From assembly GCA_016946835.1 (NCBI GenBank), contig JACVTC010000016.1, positions 240,001-255,000 of the forward strand: 15,000 nucleotides of DNA, given 5' to 3'. The position numbers and the translations under genes are program-made. This DNA comes from Neocallimastix lanati (nom. inval.). Its lineage: Eukaryota; Neocallimastigomycota; Neocallimastigomycetes; Neocallimastigales; Neocallimastigaceae. How positions within the stretch are numbered: position 1 is the first letter of the stretch; every line of letters starts with the position of its first letter. Shown here piece by piece: positions 1 to 6,869 of this stretch. The notes under the pieces were generated by a model, which was given only the letters and a program-made list of their open reading frames with translations, was not told the DNA's origin and ran no database searches.

Positions 1-483
1 CTCACTAATATAAATATTCCTATTTTCACTATCACTAATTTTACTATTATTAACAATATTATTTCTATTGTTAATATTATTAATATTATATACTTCGTTA
101 TTACTATCAGAATCAGAACTTTGTTCTATATTATTCCTATCTGTGATAACAGTGTCTACATTACTATTTGATATTGGACAATATTTAGAAATAATATAAA
201 ATATTTCATAAAAGAATTTCAAAATCCTTAAAAATATTTCATTCGAAATTCACGGGAATAGATAACATTTAGAAAACCAATGTTCCAATTGAGGATTGTT
301 AATTTTTTTTTTTCTATCACAACAAGGACACCTTTCAGGACGGTCATCTTCAATCATTTTGGCGACTTTGGCAACACGTGTATCGAATTTATATCCATAT
401 CTGGTACGAAGTACCCATCGGAAACCAAATGCTAAATTCATAAATTCAAGATATTTAATAGTTGAGCTTTTAGGTCGTCTCTA
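1..483 (-). pseudogene. LINE C-terminal zinc-knuckle region with Asn/Ser tail, in-frame stop
   Basis: Between a TAG at 481-483 and a TGA at 250-252 the minus strand reads KYLEFMNLAFGFRW, LRTRYGYKFDTRVAKVAKMI, then CPCC, then EHWFSKC. This is the CxxC...H...C knuckle typical of LINE C-termini (zf-RVT-like). It aligns residue for residue with GFYWLLRARSGYRLDARIAKAAK of copy 2. The TGA at 250-252 lies in the same frame as about 82 further open codons down to base 1, so a single substitution rather than a frameshift broke the frame. The downstream part is rich in Asn, Ser and Asp, as is the matching tail of copy 2 (about 5161-5293). The sequence leaves the window still open. Confidence 0.75.
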
Positions 484-484
484 G

Positions 485-505
485 TTTTTTTTTTTTTTTT
501 TTTTT
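485..505. repeat. Poly-T tract, 21 bases
   Basis: An uninterrupted T21 immediately right of the zinc-knuckle segment. On the element's coding strand it is an A-tract separating the KAKGL/KNKF segment from ETT and the KSSTIKYLEF segment, where copy 2 has a continuous Lys-rich protein. Confidence 0.95.
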
Positions 506-586
506 CAAATTTATTTTTTTATAAGCCTTTAGCCTTGATTGATTTTCCTATCATTTCTCTATCGCTAACTAAAAGTTTAGAATTGC

Positions 587-671
587 TTTTTTTTTTTTTT
601 TTTTTGATGGAAATTTATCTAATTTGTCTGCTAAAATTTTTACTTTTTTTTTTTTTTTTTATTTTTTTTTT
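587..671. repeat. Cluster of poly-T tracts inside the LINE copy
   Basis: Three T runs (587-605, 644-660, 662-671) separated by short unique pieces. Each falls in a Lys-rich part of the connector when compared with copy 2, which has no such long runs. Confidence 0.95.
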
Positions 672-1016
672 ATTTTCTTTATCCCATGCATGACGTCCAC
701 AACGTGATATATCTCTAAATAAAATCAGAGATAATACATTTCAAGTTTTTCCATTTTCTTTGAAACACCTTAGCCTAAGCAATCGTACATTCCCATTAAT
801 AGAGGAGGAATGCTTAAATTCTTTAGAAATACAATAAAAGGAAGTAAAGCTATTCCCATTAGAAAATCTTTCAATCCGGTATAATCTTGAATTAACTAGT
901 ATCTGTGTAACTTTTCGTTCTTTCTTTGTTAGAACCAAGTAGAGGTGGCATGATACGAAAACTTGCCCAATTACTATAGCTGAAAATAACAATTCTTTTA
1001 TAAGGGATAGGAATAT

Positions 1017-1019
<3 letters not shown>

Positions 1020-1060
<41 letters not shown>
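1020..1060. repeat. Poly-T tract, 41 bases
   Basis: Separates the SIKGLL thumb helix (right side) from the LLGSNKERTK segment (left side) of the dead reverse transcriptase. It replaces a short connecting sequence rather than marking the end of an inserted element, because homology resumes on both sides. Confidence 0.95.
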
Positions 1061-1064
<4 letters not shown>

Positions 1065-1176
1065 AGACCTTTTATGGAATAAAGTGCTTTTCTAACTTCA
1101 GTATTCATTCTCTGTATGATCGATTTTAATTCTAAATCATTTGAAAACGGTATACCTACGTAGGTATAGCAATTTC

Positions 1177-1177
<1 letters not shown>

Positions 1178-1220
<43 letters not shown>
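1178..1220. repeat. Poly-T tract, 43 bases
   Basis: Sits between YLSSQEFP and RNCYTYVGIPF of the RT, where LINE RTs normally have only a few residues. The tract therefore looks like an expansion in place of a short A-run. Confidence 0.95.
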
Positions 1221-1221
<1 letters not shown>

Positions 1222-1234
1222 GAAACTCTTGACT

Positions 1235-2275
1235 TGAAAGATAAAAAGTAGGGTTAGGTTACTGTTATTAAGATATCTTGAAACTTCTCTTCATACTACT
1301 AAACTGGAACATTTTATTGATACCAAATTACACTTCATTATTTCTAGTTCACTTACTGGCAAACTTTAACAATTTCTTAAGTTGAGATCTTGTTGGAACA
1401 CATAATACAATGTCATCTGCAAAAAGACCTCCACAACAACGTTTATCCCCAATAGAGATTCCATATTTATCAAAATTATTAAAAAAAGAAAATCATTAAT
1501 AAATAAATTGGATAGAATTGGTGAGAGGGGACAATCTTGATGAACACCTTTCTTAATACTAAAGGATTCTGATAATTGTCCATTAACCCTTAACACACAA
1601 GCCTTGGAAGATTAAGTATAAGCTTTCAATAAATTTATAGCGCTTACCTCTAATACCTAAGTGATGATGAATCTTCATTAATGCATTATATATGGATATG
1701 GGAACTGAGTCATACGCTCATACGCCTTTTTAAGGTCCAAAAAAAAAAAAAAGCAAAATAAGTATCTTTATTTTCAAATTTTCGTCTCTGACATATAATT
1801 CTTAATGTAATGTAAAAGACTTATGCCTTCTTCTGGATTACGAAATCCATATTGTTCAAGTCTTATAAAACCATCATCAATTCAATTTTTAGAGATTCTA
1901 TTAGCTATGATTTTTGCTATAATTTATAATCCATTATTGATAAAAGAGATGCCACGATAGTCAATTACAATCTGATGAATTGCCCTTTTTATAAATAGAA
2001 ACTCTGGATTCATTATTCCATGATTTTGGAAAATCCACCATTCCAAATACGATTGATTATGGCTTTGAGAACATTTAAAGCCAGATGAAATATTACTAAT
2101 ATTTTCACTTGATTCTACTGAATCATCTTTACAAGGAATCAAAGCTTTGAAGAATTTCCATTGGAATACCATCAGGACCACAAGCTTTAACGTTAGGAGT
2201 AGAGGAGATTGCTTCGCTAATTTCTACATCAGTAATACCTTGGTTAGTTTCCAATTCTTGTTGCCTTGGATTTTC
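1235..2275 (-). pseudogene. Reverse transcriptase palm/fingers domain (degenerate, RVT_1 type)
   Basis: The domain copies element RNA into DNA at the insertion site. Right to left, in shifting frames, one sees KACGPDGIPME then FFKALIPCKDD (frameshift near 2160), DYRGISFINNGL (about 1965-1927) ending at a TAA, IIAKIIANRIS, LEQYGFRNPEEG, motif A DLKKAY/AYDSVPI (about 1735-1697, broken by an 8-bp duplication), LGIRGK, VNGQLSESFSIKKGVHQDCP (about 1590-1530), LSPILSNLFIND, and motif C LFADDIVLCVP with the catalytic FADD at 1423-1412. Motif C is intact, but it is in a different frame from GVHQDCPLSP. That block is normally GVRQGCPLSP, so two conserved positions are mutated. In-frame stops include TAA at 1924-1926 and TGA at 1349-1351. 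The core after FADD is decayed (PTFYLSSQEFP at about 1250). Non-functional. Confidence 0.88.
1710..1725. repeat. 8-bp tandem duplication tcatacgc x2 in RT motif A
   Basis: The octamer tcatacgc occurs twice back to back. On the coding strand it duplicates gcgtatga, so DLKKAY is followed by a second AYDSVPI in a shifted frame. Removing one copy in thought would give the usual motif A, so the duplication is a secondary lesion. It may be polymerase slippage or a transposon footprint. Confidence 0.9.
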
Positions 2276-2280
2276 AAAAA

Positions 2281-2463
2281 TTCCTAAGTGCATCAGAATC
2301 TTTTCAGAAATCTTTAGAAAGACTCTGACCTAAAGAATCTGACCCTAGGAATTTATAATGAGAATGCTAAGCTTTTAATTTTTCATCTAAGGAAGAAACT
2401 AGTTCATTATTATGGTTTTTAATAAGATTGAGAGACTGTGAAAGATTGATTATTTATTTTTGT

Positions 2464-2500
<37 letters not shown>

Positions 2501-2901
2501 ATTTCCATACTTTCTTACTTATCATTTTTAATTTTTAAGAGCTAACGAACATCCAATTTTAATCCAATATAAATATTCTTTTTTCCTAAATTTGTTACAT
2601 TTTTTATGATTCACATAGTCTATTATACGAGTCAACAATTTTATCAAATTCATTGGAATCCCTTACAGATTTATAAACCCTTAATTATTTCGCGGGACAA
2701 TCTAAACATCGCTTTTCTGATTTCTGTTGAAGATGTAATCTATAAATCCTTTACCAGTGGAATTAGTAGTAGTGATGAACTTTTCAACTATACTATCTTC
2801 TGAAAGTTCTTCATTTCCTAATTCTTTACTACAAATCTTAAATTTATTATGATCACAGGTTTCTTTCTTTAGTTCAAGACATTTATACCAATCCCACCTA
2901 A

Positions 2902-2902
<1 letters not shown>
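2281..2902 (-). pseudogene. Linker between endonuclease and reverse transcriptase (degenerate)
   Basis: No enzymatic domain is expected here. The first piece is an open stretch of about 66 codons without a clear start (2902-2702, reading VRWDWYKCLELKKETCDHNK onward to a TAG at 2702-2704). The next pieces are in other frames: VRDSNEFDKIVDSYNRL (about 2660), KKEYLYWIKIGC, and ELVSSLDEKLKA followed by HSHYKFLGSDSLGQSLSKDF (about 2410-2300). The pattern of charged helices ending in a YxxWIKxGC segment is what LINEs commonly carry just upstream of the RT palm. An A-tract of 29 (2468-2496 on the plus strand as T) splits it, and another of 29 (2906-2934) separates it from the endonuclease. Confidence 0.55.
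2468..2496. repeat. Poly-T tract, 29 bases
   Basis: T29 in the EN-RT linker, between YWIKIGC-type sequence on the right and the SQSY/NELVSSLDEK segment on the left. Confidence 0.95.

Positions 2903-2905
<3 letters not shown>

Positions 2906-2934
<29 letters not shown>
2906..2934. repeat. Poly-T tract, 29 bases
   Basis: T29 between the endonuclease SNYKPLVL segment (right) and the linker start VRWDWYKCL (left). Confidence 0.95.
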
Positions 2935-2949
2935 GGTAACAAAAATGAT

Positions 2950-3245
2950 TCTGTGGTATATAAACTACAAGAGTACAAGAGGTTTATAATTAGAAACAGA
3001 AGGAAAATCAACAAAATAAGCACATGATATTTTTATCCAGAATACTTGAATTGATTAATGCATAATCAATATCTGATGAATATCACCCGTTTCCTTAAAA
3101 AATAGAAATAATAGCTTAAAAATCATGTTGAAATACTCAATACTATCTCTTTTTACAAAATGCTGAAAAGTAACCTTATGATTCCATTTGGATTTTTTTT
3201 TTTTTTATTTTAACGGCAGCAAACTTGTTTCATCTTTATTAATTA
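2950..3245 (-). pseudogene. APE-type endonuclease C-terminal fragment
   Basis: This would nick target DNA for target-primed reverse transcription. Minus-strand pieces read KWNHKVTFQHFVKRDSIEYF near the right end, then in another frame SSDIDYALINSS (about 3078-3044), then SNYKPLVL (2994-2971). In the EEP/APE nuclease family the end of the domain usually has a DY or DH element followed by an S-D-H triad. Here that triad reads S-N-Y, so the catalytic Asp and His are both replaced. A 14-base T tract at 3193-3206 interrupts the stretch before KWNH, and TSLLPLK on its far side (about 3237-3207) probably belongs to the same domain. The first half of the domain is missing. Identification rests on motif order and on the RT that follows. 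Confidence 0.65.
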
Positions 3246-3297
3246 AATATTTGAAAAAAAATACAAGTAATAAAAAGAAAAAAAAAAAAAAAAACAC

Positions 3298-4770
3298 AAA
3301 ATAAAATAAAATAAAATAAAATAAAATAAAATAAAATAAAATAAAATAAAATAAATAGTAGAATATTAAATATAAAGTACAGATTGAATAAAATAAAATA
3401 AAATAAAATAAAATAAAATAAAATAAAATAAAATAAAATAAAATAAAATAAAATAAAATAAAATAAAATAAAATAAAATAAAATAAAATAAAATAAAATA
3501 AAATAAAATAAAATAAAATAAAATAAAATAAAATAAAATAAAATAAAATAAAATAAAATAAATAGTAGAATATTAAATATAAAGTACAGATTGAATAAAA
3601 TAAAATAAAATAAAATAAAATAAAATAAAATAAAATAAAATAAAATAAAATAAAATAAAATAAAATAAAATAAAATAAAATAAAATAAAATAAAATAAAA
3701 TAAAATAAAATAAAATAAAATAAAATAAAATAAAATAAAATAAAATAAAATAAAATAAAATAAAATAAAATAAATAGTAGAATATTAAATATAAAGTACA
3801 GATTGAATAAAATAAAATAAAATAAAATAAAATAAAATAAAATAAAATAAAATAAAATAAATAGTAGAATATTAAATATAAAGTACAGATTGAATAAAAT
3901 AAAATAAAATAAAATAAAATAAAATAAAATAAAATAAAATAAAATAAAATAAAATAAAATAAAATAAAATAAAATAAAATAAAATAAAATAAAATAAAAT
4001 AAAATAAAATAAAATAAAATAAAATAAAATAAAATAAAATAAAATAAAATAAAATAAAATAAAATAAAATAAAATAAAATAAAATAAAATAAAATAAAAT
4101 AAAATAAAATAAAATAAAATAAAATAAAATAAAATAAAATAAAATAAAATAAAATAAAATAAAATAAAATAGTAGAATATGAATATAAAGTACAGATTGA
4201 ATAAAATAAAATAAAATAAAATAGTAGAATATGAATATAAAGTACAGATTGAATAAAATAAAATAAAATAAAATAGTAGAATATGAATATAAAGTACAGA
4301 TTGAATAAAATAAAATAAAATAAAATAGTAGAATATGAATATAAAGTACAGATTGAATAAAATAAAATAAAATAAAATAGTAGAATATGAATATAAAGTA
4401 CAGATTGAATAAAATAAAATAAAATAAAATAGTAGAATATGAATATAAAGTACAGATTGAATAAAATAAAATAAAATAAAATAGTAGAATATGAATATAA
4501 AGTACAGATTGAATAAAATAAAATAAAATAAAATAGTAGAATATGAATATAAAGTACAGATTGAATAAAATAAAATAAAATAAAATAAAATAAAATAAAA
4601 TAAATAGTAGAATATTGAATATAAGTACAGATTGAATAAAATAAAATAAAATAAAATAAAATAAAATAAAATAAAATAAAATAAAATAAAATAAAATAAA
4701 ATAAAATAAAATAAAATAAAATAAAATAAAATAAAATAAAATAAAATAAAATAAAATAAAATAAAATAAT
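3298..4770. repeat. AAAAT satellite punctuated by a 31-33 bp module
   Basis: About 1.47 kb of pure aaaat pentamers, interrupted by 13 copies of a module that begins agtagaatat and ends tacagattgaat. Module starts are 3357, 3564, 3776, 3863, 4171, 4223, 4275, 4327, 4379, 4431, 4483, 4535 and 4606. Three variants occur: agtagaatattaaat (first four), agtagaatatgaat (next eight) and agtagaatattgaat (last). Pentamer stretches between modules vary from 20 bp to about 275 bp. The minus strand has no stop over most of the array and yields a meaningless Phe/Ile/Leu/Tyr repeat. The array lies exactly between two LINE copies. It may be a LINE tail or 5' region, or an independent satellite. Confidence 0.97.
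4171..4586. repeat. Higher-order repeat: eight 52-bp units
   Basis: Within the satellite, module starts from 4171 to 4535 are spaced exactly 52 bp: a 32-bp module plus four aaaat pentamers. The units are essentially identical by eye, which indicates recent amplification by unequal exchange or slippage of the whole 52-bp unit rather than of single pentamers. The eighth unit runs into a longer pentamer stretch. Confidence 0.95.
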
Positions 4771-4797
4771 GGTATAAAATATTCTAGTTTCATTTAA

Positions 4798-5064
4798 TTA
4801 ATATCTGTAAGACTTCACAATGGCATTATTATACTGAAGTATAGTAATTAATTTTGACTTCACAATGTTAATCATAATTTTAAGATACAAAATTATGATC
4901 TTCATTGATTGCGTGAGTCCTGCTGGCTTGGTAGTAGTAGCACGATTCGATTTGAACCTATTGAGAAAAGACCATTGCTGGCCAATAGCAATAGGTATAA
5001 TTGATTGAAGAAGAGCCGCAGTAACCACCAAGAATGGAGTATCAGAATAAGCACCTGATTTCAT
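4798..5064 (-). pseudogene. LINE C-terminal segment of copy 2
   Basis: Reads MKSGAYSDTPFLVVTAALLQ, then SIIPIAIGQQWSFLNRFKSN and RATTTKPAGLTQSMKIIILY to a stop at 4798-4800. I do not recognise a domain; the hydrophobic SIIPIAIG piece and the basic KSNRATTTK piece look like a real protein C-terminus. The ATG at 5062-5064 overlaps the TGA of the preceding segment (ATGA), so a one-base shift separates the two. The start may be incidental, with a deletion the simpler explanation. Confidence 0.6.
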
Positions 5065-5393
5065 CTGGCACTCTTAAATAGGTCCTTCCATTCCCTTGTA
5101 CTGTTATTAATACTTCTTCTTCCAAGAAGGAAATTAAACACTTTTTCACACACACTAGAATCAACATACACATTATTTTCAATACTATTACTAACATTAC
5201 TAATAATACTATTACTAATATTACTATAACTATTATTACTATTATTATCATTACTATTATTACTGTTGCTATTATCATTATTACTATTAACAATATCATT
5301 TGTTAGGTTGCCACGGTTAAAAGCATTATATAAAAATAAAATTTTATCATATGATTGAAAAATGGACAACCAATTAACCAATACCTTATCCAT
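5061..5393 (-). pseudogene. LINE Asn/Ser-rich tail segment of copy 2
   Basis: From about 5330 leftwards the frame reads YNAFNRGNLTNDIVNSNND and then a low-complexity stretch of Asn, Ser and Asp encoded by aat/agt triplets, followed by SSVCEKVFNFLLGRRSINNS and WKDLFKSAR before a TGA at 5061-5063. The right-hand part of this open segment (LVNWLSIFQSYDK) is probably out of frame, since the zinc-knuckle frame there gives YWLIGCPFFNH. The composition matches the tail of copy 1 at 1-160. The Asn/Ser stretch could be a flexible linker; no domain is recognised. Confidence 0.65.
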
Positions 5394-5423
5394 TGTTTAT
5401 TACTTTTACAACAGGGACAAAAA

Positions 5424-6101
5424 TTAGGACACATTTGATCTATTATTTTTTGCAGCTTTAGCAATTCTAGCATCTAATCTATATCCGCTTCGTGCTCTCA
5501 ATAGCCAATAGAAACCATATGAAAGATCAGGATATTCATAACAAAGTTTTATAAAATTTGATGTTTCTTTGAATCTGTTTTTGTCATAAAATTCAGCTTT
5601 AATAGAATCGATGATCATATCTCTTTTCCAATAAAAATCCTTGATTTTATTATCCTTATTACCTCTTTTCTCTAGTTTACGTTTAAGAGTTCTACTTTCT
5701 TTCGTCCATGTATATTTTCTAGATTTTGGAATATTATTAACTAAATAGGAAATAATACAATTTGAATCTTTCCATTTATCAAAACATTTGACTTGAGACA
5801 AAGCACACTTAGTTGACAATGGAGGAATATTTAAATCTTTTGAAATAGAATATACATTAATAAAAGATTTGGCTTTTTGTAAACCTGCAATCCATCTATT
5901 TAAATCTTTTGAAATAGAATATACATTAATAAAAGATTTGGCTTTTTGTAAACCTGCAATCCATCTTAATCCTTTATTAATTAATTTCTGAGTATTATTT
6001 GTTCTAGCTTTATTTGAACCAAGTAAAGGTGCAAAGTAAGAGACTTTACTAAGTACATAGGAGTTAATTATGATTCCATTTGGAACATCTACGAAATGAA
6101 A
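5424..6101 (-). pseudogene. LINE RT thumb/connector, 225-codon open segment of copy 2
   Basis: The frame is open from just after a TAA at 6102-6104 to the TAA at 5424-5426 and lacks a start codon of its own, as expected for the 3' part of a longer ORF. It begins VPNGIIINSYVLSKVSYFAP, then LLGSNKARTNNTQKLINKGL and RWIAGLQKAKSFINVYSISK. That last block occurs twice because of a 69-bp tandem duplication. It continues IPPLSTKCALSQVKCFDKWK, YTWTKESRTLKRKL, KRDMIIDSIKAEF, and LSYGFYWLLRARSGYRLDAR before RIAKAAK. A frameshift in an A-run near 5452 moves the continuation DQMCPNFCPCCKSNK into another frame. There the knuckle reads CPCC...RYW...GC, so the His is replaced by Tyr. Confidence 0.8.
5829..5966. 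repeat. Perfect 69-bp tandem duplication within the LINE ORF
   Basis: Bases 5829-5897 and 5898-5966 are identical by eye. The unit is 69 bp (23 codons), so the reading frame is kept and the encoded block ending VYSISKDLN is repeated. Copy 1 has only one equivalent block. Complete identity implies a very recent event compared with the decay of the surrounding element, or an assembly artefact. Confidence 0.97.
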
Positions 6102-6140
6102 TTATATTATAAAGTATTATTATATAAAAAATAGTATAAA

Positions 6141-6242
6141 AATAAAATAAAATAAAATAAAATAAAATAAAATAAATAATTGAAATATAAATATAAAGGA
6201 CAAATTGAATTAAACAAAATAAAAAATAAAATAAAATAAAAT
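6141..6242. repeat. Diverged remnant of the AAAAT satellite with one module
   Basis: Aaaat pentamers at 6141-6176, then aattgaaatataaatataaa and ggacaaattgaat (about 6177-6209), then degenerate pentamers. The middle part aligns with the satellite module (gaatattaaatataaagtacagattgaat) with a handful of differences. It lies just beyond the 5' end of LINE copy 2, so the same repeat flanks that copy on both sides. Confidence 0.85.
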
Positions 6243-6390
6243 ATAATAATCATTACACAAAATATATATTTTTAATAAAACTTTTTTAATAAATATGAAA
6301 TATATAAAAAAAAAAATTTTTTTTTTTTCTTTTTTTAATTCAATAATTTTATAATTTTTATTTATTATATTTGTTTTTTACAATACGATA

Positions 6391-6453
<63 letters not shown>

Positions 6454-6707
6454 TAAAGATAATAAAATTTTTATTTATATACATATATAAAAATTCAAAA
6501 ATGTATAGAACGAAAAGAAAAAGAAATATAAAATTATAATTATATACACATACAATTATAATTATTATATATATTAATTTGAAAAAAAATTATATTATTG
6601 ATTTAATTTTCTTCTATTCATCTTATTTTTTTTTTTTTTTTTCTTTTTTGTCTCCTCAATTTAAAAAAAAAAAGTAAAAGTAAAGGAAAATAATTTTATA
6701 ATTTTTT

Positions 6708-6738
<31 letters not shown>

Positions 6739-6809
6739 GAACTACAATTTAATTTTTTAATTTTTAAATTATTTTTAATTATTTTTAATTATTTTTAATT
6801 ATTTTTAAT

Positions 6810-6854
<45 letters not shown>

Positions 6855-6869
6855 TTTTAGTTTTACCAT
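6243..6869. other. Non-coding A+T-rich spacer downstream of the GH30-like gene
   Basis: No gene seen on either strand. It contains an A11T11 junction (6306-6327), a T44A17 run (6393-6453) able to fold into a hairpin, T27 (6712-6738), four exact copies of the decamer atttttaatt (6771-6810) and T41 (6812-6852). Seen from the minus-strand gene, the T41 is an A41 tract starting 17 nt after the stop codon. Confidence 0.85.

Larger units (their letters stand above)
507..1177 (-). pseudogene. RT thumb and connector region (degenerate)
   Basis: From 1177 to 1061 an uninterrupted stretch reads RNCYTYVGIPFSNDLELKSI and on to KALYSIKGLL, the palm-end YxGIPF block and first thumb helix of LINE RTs. After a T41 tract at 1020-1060, three frames share the rest: LLGSNKERTK (about 940), VTQILVNSRLYRIERFSN, and SFYCISKEF within the 741-992 open stretch. 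These align with LLGSNKARTNNTQKLINKGL and VYSISKDLNIPPL of copy 2. Further left, RHAWDKENK and SDREMIGKSIKAK (about 575-520) match YTWTKES and KRDMIIDSIKAEF of copy 2. The tracts T17 at 644-660 and T19 at 587-605 sit in Lys-rich positions. Confidence 0.7.
1..3245 (-). mobile_element. Decayed non-LTR (LINE-like) retrotransposon, copy 1, runs off the left edge
   Basis: Translating the minus strand in all three frames and joining matching pieces by eye gives the order expected for an APE-type LINE: endonuclease C-terminus (about 3240-2950), linker (2902-2290), reverse transcriptase (2275-1235), thumb/connector (1177-507) and zinc knuckle with an Asn/Ser-rich tail (483-1). The frame changes many times and several in-frame stops are present, so no full protein can be made. 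Seven A-tracts of 17 to 43 on the coding strand break it further. The same protein segments recur in copy 2 at 4798-6104, which confirms a repeated family. The element continues left of base 1. Its right limit is uncertain because the sequence passes into A-rich DNA and the AAAAT satellite; the N-terminal part of the endonuclease is not visible. Assignment to LINEs is firm; the clade is not determined. Confidence 0.85.
4798..6104 (-). mobile_element. 5'-truncated LINE-like retrotransposon, copy 2
   Basis: Same family as the element at 1-3245 but covering only the thumb, connector, zinc knuckle, Asn/Ser tail and C-terminus. Three overlapping or adjacent open segments (6101-5424, 5393-5061 and 5064-4798) make a nearly continuous protein with about three frame changes. 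Truncation at the 5' side is typical of LINE insertions. Both ends abut AAAAT satellite: the main array on the 3' side (4770) and the remnant at 6141-6242 on the 5' side. No obvious long poly(A) or target-site duplication is visible; a 12-bp direct repeat gacttcacaatg at 4811 and 4856 lies inside the 3' end. Confidence 0.85.

Noticed and set aside
296-484. Plus-strand 62-codon open frame
   Set aside because: Antisense to the LINE zinc-knuckle segment; the minus strand carries the recognisable motif.
1245-1262. Telomere-like agggttaggtta
   Set aside because: A single occurrence inside the RT pseudogene (coding for PNP); no telomeric array is present.
250-1351. In-frame TGA codons as recoded stops or a variant genetic code
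   Set aside because: They occur with TAA and TAG stops and frameshifts in dead elements, while the intact GH30-like gene uses the standard code.
2606-2803. Plus-strand 65-codon open frame
   Set aside because: It lies antisense to the LINE linker and has no recognisable features.
4171-4605. Regularly spaced modules resembling a CRISPR array
   Set aside because: The intervening spacers are all aaaat pentamers, not unique sequences, and the context is eukaryotic.
3573-4793. A 406-codon open frame on the minus strand rich in Phe, Ile, Leu and Tyr
   Set aside because: It is the translation of the AAAAT satellite, whose minus strand simply contains no stop codon. Period 5 and 52 bp units give a cyclic hydrophobic string with no protein logic.
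4811-4867. 12-bp direct repeat gacttcacaatg as a target-site duplication of LINE copy 2
   Set aside because: Both copies lie within 57 bp at one end of the element rather than flanking it.
5042-5299. Minus-strand open frame rich in Ile, Val and Met
   Set aside because: It is a frame-shifted reading of the aat/agt triplet stretch that encodes the LINE Asn/Ser tail.
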